A stretch of 64,000 bases of DNA from Bos javanicus (Eukaryota > Chordata > Mammalia > Artiodactyla > Bovidae): assembly GCF_032452875.1 (NCBI RefSeq), contig NW_026893635.1, forward strand, positions 310,001 to 374,000. Direction: 5' to 3'. The position numbers were made by a program, and so were the translations under genes. The notes beneath the pieces are model-generated. The model ran no database searches, was not told the DNA's origin, and was given only the letters and a program-made list of their open reading frames with translations. Shown in pieces: positions 38,830 to 52,576 of the stretch (position 1 is its first letter; every line of letters begins with the position of its first letter).

Positions 38830-39278
38830 CCTCTGGAGGCAATAAACAAGGAGCTGAGTAGGCACGAATCAAACAGTCAGCAGGCAATAATCATGGAACT
38901 CAGCTGTGAGGAATCATGCTGCTCAGCTGGCAATAATCAAGCAGCTGAGCAGGCAGGAATTACGCAGCACAGCTGGCAATTGTCAAGCAGATGACAGGCA
39001 GGAATCGTGCAGCTCAGCTGGCAATTTTCAAGCAGATGAGCAGACAGTAATCCCGCAGCTCAGCAGGCCCTTATCACGTGACTGAGCATGCACTATTCAC
39101 GTGGCTGATCATACACTGATCACGTGATGACCATGCACTGATCACTTGGATATCATGCACTGATCACGTGGCTGATCATACACTGTTAACGTGTCTGAAC
39201 CTGCACTGATCACGTGGCTGATCATACACTGCTCAGGTAACTGATCATGCACTGATCACGTGGGTATCATGCACTGAT
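38085..39278 (+). repeat. 1,194-bp tandem duplication, first unit
   Basis: Repeats from 39279; shared variants GCTATCGTGCATTGACTAC, GCTTTCATACAC and CAAGGAGCTG. Confidence 0.8.
38830..39069 (+). repeat. Type A block
   Basis: CAAGGAGCTG, TTTTCAAGC and GTAATCCCGCAGC variants. Confidence 0.9.
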
Positions 39279-40023
39279 CACTTGTCTGATCATACACTCA
39301 TCACGGGACTGATCGTGCACTGATCACGGCGCTATCGTGCATTGACTACATGACTCCACATGCACTGATCACCTGGATGATCATGCACTGATCACGTGAC
39401 TGACCATGCACTGATCACGTGACTGATCATGCACTGATCACATGGCTGATCATGCACTGATCACGTGGCTATCATGCACTGCTGACTTGGCTGATCTGGC
39501 AATGATCACGTAGCTACCATATACTGGTCACGTGACTGATCATGCACTGATCACATAATTGATCATGCACTGATCATGTGGCTGATCATGCACTGATCAC
39601 GTGGCTGATCATGCACTGATCACGTGACTGATCATGCAGTGATCACGTGGCTATCATTCACTACTCACGCGGCTGATCATGCAATGATCATGTAGCTACC
39701 ATGTACAGGTCACGTGAATGATCATACACCCATCAGGTGACTGATCACGTGGCTATCATGCACTGATCACGAGCCTGATCATGCACTGATCACGTCTATA
39801 TCATGCACTGATCACATGACTGCCCATGCACTGATCACGTGGGTGATCATACACTAATCATGTGACAGATCGTGCACTGATCCCGTGGCTGATCATGCAC
39901 TGATACCGTGACTGAGCATGGACTGATCACATGACTATCATGTAGTGATCACGTGACTTAATGGCGCTGATCATGTGACTGATCATGCGCTGAGCATATT
40001 TGCTTTCATACACTGATCATGTG
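39070..40023 (+). repeat. Satellite interval
   Basis: A-type follow-on cut short at 39278 by the duplication junction (GATCACTTGTCTGATC), then a repeat of 38085 onward. No gene seen. Confidence 0.85.
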
Positions 40024-40472
40024 CCTCTGGAGGCAATAAACAAGGAGCTGAGTAGGCACGAATCAAACAGTCAGCAGGCAATAATCATGGAACTCAGCTG
40101 TGAGGAAACATGCTGCTCAGCTGGCAATAATCAAGCAGCTGAGCAGGCAGGAATTACGCAGCACAGCTGGCAATTGTCAAGCAGATGACAGGCAGGAATC
40201 ATGCAGCTCAGCTGGCAATTTTCAAGCAGATGAGCAGACAGTAATCACGCAGCTCAGCAGGCCCTTATCACGTGACTGAGCATGCACTATTCACGTGGCT
40301 GATCATACACTGATCACGTGATGACCATGCACTGATCACTTGGATATCATGCACTGATCACTTGGCTGATCATACAATGTTAACGTGTCTGACCATGCAC
40401 TGATCACGTGGCTGATCATACACTGCTCAGGTAACTGATCATGCACTGATCACGTGGGTATCATGCACTGAT
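39279..40472 (+). repeat. 1,194-bp tandem duplication, second unit
   Basis: Differs from the first by scattered substitutions (CACGCGGCTG for CACCGGCTG, GATCCCGTGG). Confidence 0.8.
40024..40263 (+). repeat. Type A block, duplicate of 38830
   Basis: CAAGGAGCTG kept; private GAGGAAACATGC. Confidence 0.9.
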
Positions 40473-41272
40473 CACGTGGATGAACGTACACTGTTCACGT
40501 GGGTGATCACACACCTGTCACGTGACATATCATGCACTGATCACGTGGCACTCATGCACTGATCACGTGGCTGATCATACTCTGCTCACGTAACTGATCA
40601 TGCACACATCACGTGGCTATCATGCACTGCTTACGTGGCTCGTCATGGAATGATCACGTAGCTACCATGTACTGGTCACGTGACTGATCATGCACTGATC
40701 ACTTAATTGATCCTGCACTGATCACGTGGCTCATCATGCACTGATCACGTGGCGGATCACACATGTATCTCGTGACTGATCATGCACTGATCACGTGGCT
40801 ATCATGCACTGATCACGTAGTTGTCATGCACTGATCACGTGGCAGATCATTCACTGATCACCTGACTGACCATGCAGTGATCACGTGGCTATCATTCACT
40901 ACTCACGCGGCTGATCATGCAATGATCATGTAGCTACCATGTACAGGTCACGTGAATGATCATACACCCATCAGGTGACTGATCATGCACTGATCACGTG
41001 GCTATCATGCACTGATCACGAGCCTGATCATGCACTGATCACGTCTATATCATGCACTGATCACATGACTGCCCATGCACTGATCACGTGGGTGATCATA
41101 CACTAATCATGTGACAGATCGTGCACTGATCACGTGGCTGATCATGCACTGATACCGTGACTGAGCATGGACTGATCACATGACTATCATGTAGTGATCA
41201 CGTGACTTAATGGCGCTGATCATGTGGCTGATCATGCGCTGATCATGTTTGCTATCATACACTGATCATGTG
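40264..41272 (+). repeat. Satellite interval
   Basis: Full A-type follow-on, then a short mixed stretch and pre-A cassette (with GATCATGTGGCTGATC). No gene seen. Confidence 0.85.
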
Positions 41273-41512
41273 CCTCTGGAGGCAATAAACAAAGAGCTGA
41301 GTAGGCACGAATCAAACAGTCAGCAGGCAATAATCATGGAACTAAGGTGTGAGGAATCATGCTGCTCAGCTGGCAATAATCAAGCAGCTGAGCAGGCAGG
41401 AATTACGCAGCCCAGCTGGCAATTGTCAAGCAGATGACAGGCAGGAATCGTGCAGCTCAGCTGGCAATTGTCAAGCAGATGAGCAGACAGTAATCACGCA
41501 GCTCAGCAGGCC
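41273..41512 (+). repeat. Type A block
   Basis: GGAACTAAGGTGTG and CGCAGCCCAGC variants; ends GGCCCTGGTCACG. Confidence 0.9.
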
Positions 41513-44090
41513 CTGGTCACGTGACTGAGCATGCACTGTTCACGTGGCTGATCAATACTGATCACGTGATTGATCATGGACTGATCACTTGGATATCATG
41601 TACTCATCACGTGTCTGACCATGCACTGATCACGTGGCTGATCATACACTGCTCAGGTAACTGATCATGCACTGATCACGTGGCTGAACATGCACTGTTC
41701 ACGTGGCTGATCAAACACCTGTCACGTGGCTATCATGCACTGCTCACGTGGCTCGTCATGGAATGATAACGTATCTACCATATACTGGTCACGTGACTGA
41801 TCATGCACAGATCACGTCAATGATCATGCACTGTTCAAGTGACTGATCAAGTACTTATCACGTGACTGAGCATGCACTGTTCACGTGGCTGATCAAACAC
41901 TGATCACGTGATTGATCATGCACTGATCACTTGGATATCATGCACTGATCACGTTGCTGATCATACACTGTTCACGTGTCTGACCATGCACTGATCACGT
42001 GGCTGATCATACACTGCTCACGTAACTGATCATGGACTGATCACGTGGCTACCATGCACTGAATACGTGGCTGAACATGCACTGTTCACGTGGCTGATCA
42101 CACACCTGTCACGTGACATATCATGCACTGATCACGTGGCACTCATGCACTGATCACGTGGCTGATCATACTCTGCTCACGTAACTCGTCATGCACACAT
42201 CACGTTTCTATCATGTACTGCTCACATGGGTCGTCACGGAATGATCACATAGCTACCATATACTGGTCACGTGACTGATCATGCACAGATCACGTAAATG
42301 ATTATGCACTGTTCACGTGCCTGATCATGTACTGATCACGTGACTCATCATGCACTGATCACGTGGCTGATCATGCACTGATCACGTAATTGATCATGCA
42401 CTTATCATTTGGCTGATCATGCACTGATCACGTGGCTGATCATACACTGATCACGTGACTGATCATGCACTGATCACGTGACTGATCATGCACTGATCAC
42501 GTGGCTATCATGCACTGATCACTTGGCTGGTCATACACTGATCACATGACTGATCATGCACTGTTCACGTGACTGATCATGTACAGATCACGTGAATAAT
42601 CATGAAGTGATCACGTGGCTATTCTGCACTGATCACGTGGATATCATGCACTGATCACGTGGCTGATCACACACGAATCACATGGCTGATCATGCACTGA
42701 TCACGTGGCTATCATGCACTGATCACGTGGCTATCATGCACTGATCACCTGGCTGATCATGCAATGATCACGTAGCTACCATGCACTGGTCACGTGACTG
42801 ATCATGCACTGATCAGGTAATTGATCATGCACTGATCACGTGACTGATCATGCACAGATCACATGACTGATCATGCACAGATCAAGTGACTGATCATGCA
42901 GTGATCACGTGGCTATCATGCACTACTCACGTGGCTGATCATGCAATGATCATGTAGTTACCATGTACCGGTCAGGTGACTGATCATACACCCCTTAGGT
43001 GACGGATCATGCACTGATCACGTCGCTGATCATACACTGACCACCTGCCTGGTCATGCCAGATCACGTGACACATCATGAACTGATCATATAGCTATTAT
43101 GAAATGATCACCTGGCTGATCATGCACTGATCACGTGGCTGATCATACACTGATACCGTGACTGAGCATTGACTGATCACATGACTATCATGTAGTGATT
43201 ACTTGACTTAATGGCTGTGATCATGTGACTGATCATGCGCTGATCATGTTTGCTATCATACACTGTTCATGTGCCTGGTCATGCACAGATTACATGACTG
43301 ATCATGCACTGATCACGTGACTGATCATGCAGTGATCACGTGGCTATCATGCACTACTCACGTGGCTGATCATGCAATGATCATGTAGCTACCATGTACA
43401 GGTCACGTGAATGATCATACACCCATCAGGTGACTGATAATGCACTGATCACGTGGCTATCATGCACTGTTCACGTGGCTGATGATACACTGATCACCTG
43501 CCTGGTCATGCACAGATCACGTGACTAATCATGAACTGATCACGAGACTGATCATGCACTGATAAAGTCTATATCATGCACTGATCACGTGACTGATCAT
43601 GCAGAGATCACGTGGCTATCATGCACTGATCACGTGGATATCATGCACTGATCACCTGGCTGATCACCCACGTATCACGTGACTGATCATGCACTGATCA
43701 CGTGGCTATCATGCCCTGATCAAGTGGCTATCATGCACTGATCACGTGGCTGATCATGCAATGATCAAGTAGCTACCATGCACTGGTCACGTGACTGATC
43801 ATGCACTGATCAGGTAATTGATCATGCTCTGATCACGTGACTGATCATGCACAGATCATGTGACTGATCATGCACAGATCACATGACTGATCATGCACTC
43901 ATCACGTGGCTATCATGCACTGCTCACGTGGCTGATCATGCAATGATCACGCAGCTACCATGTACTGGTCACATGACTGATCATGCACTGATCACATAAT
44001 TGATCATGCACTGATCACCTGGCTTATCATGCATTGATCATGTGACTGATTATGTGCTGATCATGTTTGGTGTCACACACTGATCATGTG
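41513..44090 (+). repeat. Satellite interval with a block-less A unit
   Basis: At 41855 an A-type follow-on starts with no block before it. Near 43257 a pre-A cassette runs straight into CCTGGTCATGCAC with the block missing. Ends in B pre-cassette. No gene seen. Confidence 0.85.
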
Positions 44091-44741
44091 CCTCTGGAGG
44101 CAATGAACATAGAGCTGAGTAGGCAGGAATCATTCAGCAGGCTATAATCATGGAACTCAACTCTGAGAAATCATGCTGCTCAGCTGGCAATAATCAAATA
44201 GATGAGCAGGCAGGAATTACGCAGCACAGGTGGCAATTGTCAAGGAGATGACAGGCAGGACTCGTGCAGCTCAGCTGGAAATTGTCAAGCAGATGAGCAG
44301 ACAGTAATCACACAGCTAAGCAGGCCCTGATCACATGACTGAGCATGCACTGTACACATGGCTGATCACACACCTATCACGTGACTGATCATGCACTGAT
44401 CATGTGACTGATCATGCACTAATCACGTAGCTATCTTGTACTGATCACTTGGCTGATCATACACTCATCACGGGACTGATCGTGCACTTATCATGGCGCT
44501 TTTATGCATTGACTACATGACTCCACATGCACTGATCACATGGAAGATCATGCACTGATCACGTGACTGACCATGCACTGATCACGTGACTGATAATGCA
44601 CTGATCACTTGGATATCATGCACTGATCACGTGGCTGATCATACACTGCTCACGTAACTGATCATGAACTGATCACATGGCTGATCACACACCTGTCACG
44701 TGAAATATCATGCACTGATCACGTGGCTGATCATACACTGT
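41857..44741 (+). repeat. ~2.88-kb segment repeated at 54558-57443
   Basis: Offset about 12,702 bp. Shared rare variants: GATCAAACACTG, CACCCCTTAGGTGACGG, GATAAAGTCTATATC, AGGACTCGTGC. Contains the missing-block site and one B block. Confidence 0.85.
44091..44326 (+). repeat. Type B block
   Basis: GAATCATTCAGC, ACTCAACTCTGAG, GGACTCGTGC and CACACAGCTAAGC variants; partner at 56793. Confidence 0.85.
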
Positions 44742-45845
44742 TCACGTGGCTGATCATGCACTGATCACGTGGCTGATCACACACTGTCACGTGACATATC
44801 ATGCACTGATCACGTGGCACTCATGCACTGATCACGTGGCTGATCATACACTGATCACGTACTGATCATGCACTGATCACGTGGCTATCATGCACTGATC
44901 ACGTGGTTCGTCATGGAATGATCACGAAGCTACCATATACTGGTCACGTGACTGATCATGCACTGATCACGTAAATGATCATGCACTGATCACGTGGCTG
45001 ATCATGCACTGATCACGTGACTGATCATGCACTGATCACGTGGCTATCATGCACTGATCACGTGGCTGATCATGCAATGATCACGTAGCTATCATGTACT
45101 GGTCACGTGACTGATCATGCACTGATCACGTAATTGATCATGCACTGATCACGTGGCTGATCATGCACTGATCACGTGGCTGATCATGCACTGATCACGT
45201 GACTGATCATGCACTGATCACGTGGCTATCATGCACTGATCACGTGGCTGATCATGCACTGATCACGTGGCTATCATGCACTGATCACGTGACTGATCAT
45301 GCACTGATCACGTAACTGATCATGCACTGATCACGTGGCTGATCATGCACTGATCACGTGGCTGATCATGCACTGATCACGTGACTGATCATGCACTGAT
45401 CACGTGACTGATCATGCACTGATCACGTGGCTATCATGCACTGATCACGTGGCTGATCATGCACTGATCACGTGACTGATCATGCACTGATCACGTGGCT
45501 ATCATGCACTACTCACGTGGCTGATCATGCAATGATCATGTAGCTACCATGTACGGTCACGTGACTGATCATACACCCATCTGGTGACGGATCATGCACT
45601 GATCACGTGGCTGATCATGCACTGATCACCTGACTGATCATGCACTGATCACGACTAATCATGCACTGATCACATAGCTATCATGCACTGATCACGTGGC
45701 TGATCATGCACTGATCACGCACTCATACCGTGACTGAGCATGGACTGATCACATGACTATCATGTAGTGATCACGTGACTTAATGGCGCTGATCATGTGA
45801 CTGATCATGCGCTGATCATGTTTGCTATCATACACTGATCATGTG
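44327..45845 (+). repeat. Satellite interval, partly consensus-like
   Basis: Variant-rich to 44740, then almost pure consensus 22/23-mers to about 45490, then ordered variants and pre-A cassette (CGCACTCATACCGTG). No gene seen. Confidence 0.85.
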
Positions 45846-46085
45846 CCTCTGGAGGCAATAAACAAAGAGCTGAGTAGGCACGAATCAAACAGTCAGCAGG
45901 CAATAATCATGGAACTCAGGTGTGAGGAATCATGCTGCTCAGCTGGCAATAATCAAGCAGCTGAGCAGGCAGGAATTACGCAGCACAGCTGGCAATTGTC
46001 AAGCAGATGACAGGCAGGAATCGTGCAGCTCAGCTGGCAATTGTCAAGCAGATGAGCAGACAGTAATCACGCAGCTCAGCAGGCC
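45846..46085 (+). repeat. Type A block
   Basis: Near-consensus A block with GGTGTGAGG variant. Confidence 0.9.
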
Positions 46086-47232
46086 CTGATCACGTGACTG
46101 AGCATGCACTGTTCACGTGGCTGATCATACACTGATCACGTGATTGATCATGCACTGATCACTTGGATATCATGCACTGATCACGTGGCTGATCATACAC
46201 TGTTCACGTGTCTGATCATGCACTGATCACGTGGCTATCATGCACTGATCACGTGGCTGATCATGCACTGATCACGTGGCTGATCACACACCTGTCACGT
46301 GACAAATCATGCACTGATCACGTGGCACTCATGCACTGATCACGTGGCTGATCATACTCTGCTCACGTAACTCATCATGCACACATCACGTGTCTATCAT
46401 GCACTGCTCACGTGGCTGTCATGGAATGATCACGTAGCTACCATATACTGGTCACGTGACTGATCATGCACTGATCACGTGACTGATCATGCACTGATCA
46501 CGTGGCTGATCATGCACTGATCACGTAACTGATCATGCACTGATCACGTGGCTGATCATGCACTGATCACGTGGCTGATCATGCACTGATCACGTGACTG
46601 ATCATGCACTGATCACGTGACTGATCATGCACTGATCACGTGGCTATCATGCACTGATCACGTGGCTGATCATGCACTGATCACGTGACTGATCATGCAC
46701 TGATCACGTGACTGATCATGCACTGATCACGTGACTGATCATGCACTGATCACGTGGCTATCATGCACTGATCACGTGGATATCATGCACTGATCACGTG
46801 GCTGATCATGCACGTATCACGTGACTGATCATGCACTGATCACGTGGCTATCATGCACTGATCACGTGGCTATCATGCACTGATCACGTGGCTGATCATG
46901 CAATGATCACGTAGCTACCATGCACTGGTCACGTGACTGATCATGCACTGATCACGTAACTGATCATGCACTGATCACGTGACTGATCATGCACTGATCA
47001 CGTGACTGATCATGCACTGATCACGTGACTGATCATGCACTGATCACGTGGCTATCATGCACTGATCACGTGGCTGATCATGCACTGATCACACAGCTAC
47101 CATGTACTGATCACGTGACTGATCATGCACTGATCACATGACTGATCATGCACTGATCACGTGGCTTATCATGCACTGATCATGTGACTGATCATGTGCT
47201 GATCATGTTTGGTGTCATACACTGATCATGTG
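46086..47232 (+). repeat. Satellite interval, consensus-like
   Basis: HOR markers survive only in part. 46450-47090 is nearly uniform monomers. Ends in a B pre-cassette altered to GGTGTCATACAC. No gene seen. Confidence 0.85.
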
Positions 47233-47467
47233 CCTCTGGAGGCAATGACAAAGAGCTGAGTAGGCACGAATCAGTCAGCAGGCAATAATCATGGAACTCA
47301 GCTCTGAGAAATCATGCTGCTCAGCTGGCAATAATCAAGTAGCTGAGCAGGCAGGAATTACGCAGCACAGCTGGCAATTGTCAAGCAGATGACAGGCAGG
47401 AATCGTGCAGCTCAGCTGGCAATTGTCAAGCAGATGAGCAGACAGTAATCACGCAGCTCAGCAGGCC
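47233..47467 (+). repeat. A/B hybrid block
   Basis: Keeps the B 4-bp deletion and CTGAGAAATC but has A-like AAAGAGC, GGCACGAATC and GGCAATAATC; unique GCAATGACAAAG. Confidence 0.85.
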
Positions 47468-48635
47468 CTGATCACGTGACTGAGCATGCACTGTTCACGT
47501 GGCTGATCATACACTGATCACGTGACTGATCATGCACTGATCACGTGACTGATCATGCACTGATCACGTGGCTATCATGCACTGATCACGTGGCTGATCA
47601 TACACTGATCACGGGACTGATCATGCACTGATCATGGCGCTATCATGCACTGACTACATGACTGACATGCACTGATCACGTGGCTGATCATGCACTGATC
47701 ACGTGACTGATCATGCACTGATCACGTGACTGATCATGCACTGATCACGTGGCTGATCATGCACTGATCACGTGGCTATCATGCACTGATCACGTGGCTG
47801 ATCATGCAATGATCACGTGGCTACCATGCACTGGTCACGTGACTGATCATGCACTGATCACGTAATTGATCATGCACTGATCACGTGGCTGATCATGCAC
47901 TGATCACGTGGCTGATCATGCACTGATCACGTGACTGATCATGCACTGATCACGTGGCTGATCATGCACTGATCACGTGGCTATCATGCACTGATCACGT
48001 GGCTGATCATGCACTGATCACGTAGCTATCATGCACTGATCACGTGACTGATCATGCACTGATCACGTGGCTATCATGCACTGATCACGTGGCTGATCAT
48101 GCACTGATCACGTGGCTGATCATGCACTGATCACGTGGCTGATCATGCACTGATCACGTGACTGATCATGCACTGATCACGTGGCTATCATGCACTGCTC
48201 ACGTGGCTGATCATGCGATGATCACGCAGCTACCATGTACTGGTCACATGACTGATCATGCACTGATCACGTGACTGATCATGCAGTGATCACGTGGCTA
48301 TCATGCACTACTCACGTGGCTGATCATGCAATGATCATGTAGCTACCATGTACAGGTCACGTGAATGATCATACACCCTTCAGGTGACTGATCATGCACT
48401 GATCACGTGGCTATCATGCACTGATCACGAGACTGATCATGCACTGATCACGTCTATATCATGCACTGATCACATGACTGATCATGCACTGATCACGTGG
48501 CTGATCATGCACTGATACCGTGACTGAGCATGGACTGATCACATGACTATCATGTAGTGATCACGTGACTTAATGGCGCTGATAATGTGACTGATCATGC
48601 GCTGATCATGTTTGCTATCATACACTGATCATGTG
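47468..48635 (+). repeat. Satellite interval, consensus-like
   Basis: B-type follow-on with its usual variants mostly replaced by consensus (CATGACTGACATGC for CATGACTCCACATGC); markers return from 48190. No gene seen. Confidence 0.85.
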
Positions 48636-48874
48636 CCTCTGGAGGCAATAAACAAAGAGCTGAGTAGGCACGAATCAAACAGTCAGCAGGCAATAATCAT
48701 GGAACTCAGCTGTGAGGAATCATGCTGCTCAGCTGGCAATAATCAAGCAGCTAGCAGGCAGGAATTACGCAGCACAGCTGGCAATTGTCAAGCAGATGAC
48801 AGGCAGGAATCGTGCAGCTCAGCTGGCAATTGTCAAGCAGATGAGCAGACAGTAATCACGCAGCTCAGCAGGCC
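48636..48874 (+). repeat. Type A block
   Basis: Has the 1-bp loss CAGCTAGCAGG, but otherwise consensus-like, unlike the 19743 group. Confidence 0.9.
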
Positions 48875-50272
48875 CTGATCACGTGACTGAGCATGCACTG
48901 TTCACGTGGCTGATCATACACTGATCACGTGATTGATCATGCACTGATCACTTGGATATCATGCACTGATCACGTGGCTGATCATACACTGTTCACGTGT
49001 CTGATCATGCACTGATCACGTGGCTGATCATACACTGCTCACGTAACTGATCATGCACTGATCACGTGGCTGATCACACACCTGTCACGTGACTATCATG
49101 CACTGATCACGTGGCTGATCATGCACTGATCACGTACTGATCATGCACTGATCACGTGGCTGATCACACACCTGTCACGTGACATATCATGCACTGATCA
49201 CGTGGCACTCATGCACTGATCACGTGGCTGATCATACTCTGCTCACGTAACTGATCATGCACACATCACGAGGCTATCATGCACTGCTCACGTGGCTCGT
49301 CATGGAATGATCACGAAGCTACCATATACTGGTCACGTGACTGATCATGCACTGATCACGTAAATGATCATGCACTGTTCACGTGACTGATCATGCACTG
49401 ATCACGTGACTGATCATGCACTGATCACGTGGCTATCATGCACTGCTCACGTGGCTGATCATGCAATGATCACGTAGCTACCATGTACTGGTCACGTGAC
49501 TGATCATGCACTGATCACGTAATTGATCATGCACTGATCACGTGGCTGATCATGCACTGATCACGTGGCTGATCATGCACTGATCACGTGACTGATCATG
49601 CACTGATCACGTGGCTATCATGCACTGATCACGTGGCTGATCATGCACTGATCACGTAGCTACCATGCACTGATCACGTGACTGATCATGCACTGATCAC
49701 GTAATTGATCATGCACTGATCACGTGGCTGATCATGCACTGATCACGTGGCTGATCATGCACTGATCACGTGACTGATCATGCACTGATCACGTGGCTAT
49801 CATGCACTGATCACGTGGCTGATCATGCACTGATCACGTGCCTGATCATGCACTGATCACATGACTGATCATGCACTGATCACGTGACTGATCATGCACT
49901 GATCACGTGGCTATCATGCACTACTCACGTGGCTGATCATGCAATGATCATGTAGCTACCATGTACTGGTCACGTGACTGATCATACACCCATCAGGTGA
50001 CTGATCATGCACTGATCACGTGGCTGATCATGCACTGATCACCTGCCTGATCATGCACTGATCACGTGACAAATCATGCACTGATCACATGGCTATCATG
50101 AACTGATCACGTGGCTGATCATGCACTGATCACGTGGCTGATCATGCACTGATACCGTGACTGAGCATGGACTGATCACATGACTATCATGTAGTGATCA
50201 CGTGACTTAATGGCGCTGATCATGTGACTGATCATGCGCTGATCATGTTTGCTATCATACACTGATCATGTG
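48875..50272 (+). repeat. Satellite interval, consensus-like
   Basis: A-type follow-on with an inserted ~120-bp repeat of GATCACACACCTGTCACGTG near 49070-49190; 49380-50130 almost uniform. No gene seen. Confidence 0.85.
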
Positions 50273-50511
50273 CCTCTGGAGGCAATAAACAAAGAGCTGA
50301 GTAGGCACGAATCAAACAGTCAGCAGGCAATAATCATGGAACTCAGGTGTGAGGAATCATGCTGCTCAGCTGGCAATAATCAAGAGCTGAGCAGGCAGGA
50401 ATTACGCAGCACAGCTGGCAATTGTCAAGCAGATGACAGGCAGGAATCGTGCAGCTCAGCTGGCAATTGTCAAGCAGATGAGCAGACAGTAATCACGCAG
50501 CTCAGCAGGCC
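50273..50511 (+). repeat. Type A block
   Basis: 1-bp loss CAAGAGCTGAGC; GGTGTGAGG; ends GGCCCAGATCACG. Confidence 0.9.
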
Positions 50512-52336
50512 CAGATCACGTGACTGAGCATGCACTGTTCACGTGGCTGATCATACACTGATCACGTGATTGATCATGCACTGATCACTTGGATATCATG
50601 CACTGATCACGTGGCTGATCATTCACTGTTCTCGTGTCTGACCATGCACTGATCACGTGGCTGATCATACACTGCTCACGTAACTGATCATGCACTGATC
50701 ACGTGGCTATCATGCACTGATCACGTGGCTGAACATGCACTGTTCACGTGGCTGATCACACACCTGTCACGTGACATATCATGCACTGATCACGTGGCAC
50801 TCATGAACTGATCACGTGGCTGATCATACTCTGCTCACGTAACTGATCATGCACACATCACGTGGCTATCCTGCACTGCTCACGTGGCTCGTCATGGAAT
50901 GATCACGTAGCTACCATATACTGGTCACATGACTGATCATGCACAGATCACATAAATGATCATGCACTGTTTACGTGACTGATCATGCACTGATCACGTG
51001 GCTATCATGCTCTGCTCACGTGGCTGATCATGCAACGATCACGTAGCAACCATATACTGGTCACGTGACTGATCATGCACTGATCACGTAATTGATCCTG
51101 CACTGATCACGTGGCTCATCATGCACTGATCACGTGGCTGATCACACATGTATCACGTGACTGATCATGCACTGATCACGTGGCTCTCATGCACTGATCA
51201 CGTGGCTATCATGCACTGATCACGTGGATATCATGCACTGATCACGTGGCTGATCACACACGTATCACATGACTGATCATGCACTGATCACGTGGCTATC
51301 ATGCACTTATCACGTGGCTATCATGCACTGATCACGTGGCTGATCATGCAATGATCACGTAGCTACCATGCACTGATCACGTGACTGATCATGCACTGAT
51401 CACGTAATTGATCATGCACTGATCACGTGGCTGATCATGCACTGATCACGTGGCTGATCACACACGATCACGTGACTGATCATGCACTGATCACGTGACT
51501 GATCATGCACTGATCACGTGGCTATCATGCACTGATCACGTGGCTATCATGCACTGATCACGTGGCTGATCACACACGAACACGTGACTGATCATGCACT
51601 GATCACGTGACTGATCATGCACTGATCACGTGGCTGATCATGCACTGATCACGTGGCTATCATGCACTGATCACGTGGCTGATCATGCAATGATCACGTA
51701 GCTGATCATGCACTGATCACGTGACTGATCATGCACTGATCACGTAATTGATCATGCACTGATCACGTGGCTGATCATGCACTGATCACGTGGCTGATCA
51801 TGCACTGATCACGTGACTGATCATGCACTGATCACGTGGCTATCATGCACTGATCACGTGGCTGATCATGCACTGATCACGTGCCTGATCATGCACTGAT
51901 CACGTGGCTGATCATGCACTGATCACGTGACTGATCATGCACTGATCACGTGGCTATCATGCACTGATCACGTGGCTGATCATGCATGATCACGTAGCTA
52001 CCATGTACTGGTCACGTGACTGATCATGCACTGATCACGTGACTGATCATGCACTGATCACGTGGCTATCATGCACTGATCACGTGACTGATCATGCACT
52101 GATCACGTCTATATCATGCACTGATCACATGACTGCCCATGCACTGATCACGTGGCTGATCATACACTACTCATGTGACAGATCATGCACTGATCACGTG
52201 GCTGATCATGCACTGATACCGTGACTGAGCATGGACTGATCACATGACTATCATGTAGTGATCACGTGACTTAATGGCGCTGATCATGTGACTGATCATG
52301 CGCTGATCATGTTTGCTATCATACACTGATCATGTG
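50512..52336 (+). repeat. Satellite interval
   Basis: Full A-type follow-on to 51060, consensus-like 51360-52080, then the pre-A cassette. No gene seen. Confidence 0.85.
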
Positions 52337-52576
52337 CCTCTGGAGGCAATAAACAAAGAGCTGAGTAGGCACGAATCAAACAGTCAGCAGGCAATAATCA
52401 TGGAACTCAGCTGTGAGGAATCATGCTGCTCAGCTGGCAATAATCAAGCAGCTGAGCAGGCAGGAATTACGCAGCACAGCTGGCAATTGTCAAGCAGATG
52501 ACAGGCAGGAATCGTGCAGCTCAGCTGGCAATTGTCAAGCAGATGAGCAGACAGTAATCACGCAGCTCAGCAGGCC
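52337..52576 (+). repeat. Type A block, consensus form
   Basis: No private variant noticed; a good reference copy of type A. Confidence 0.9.
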
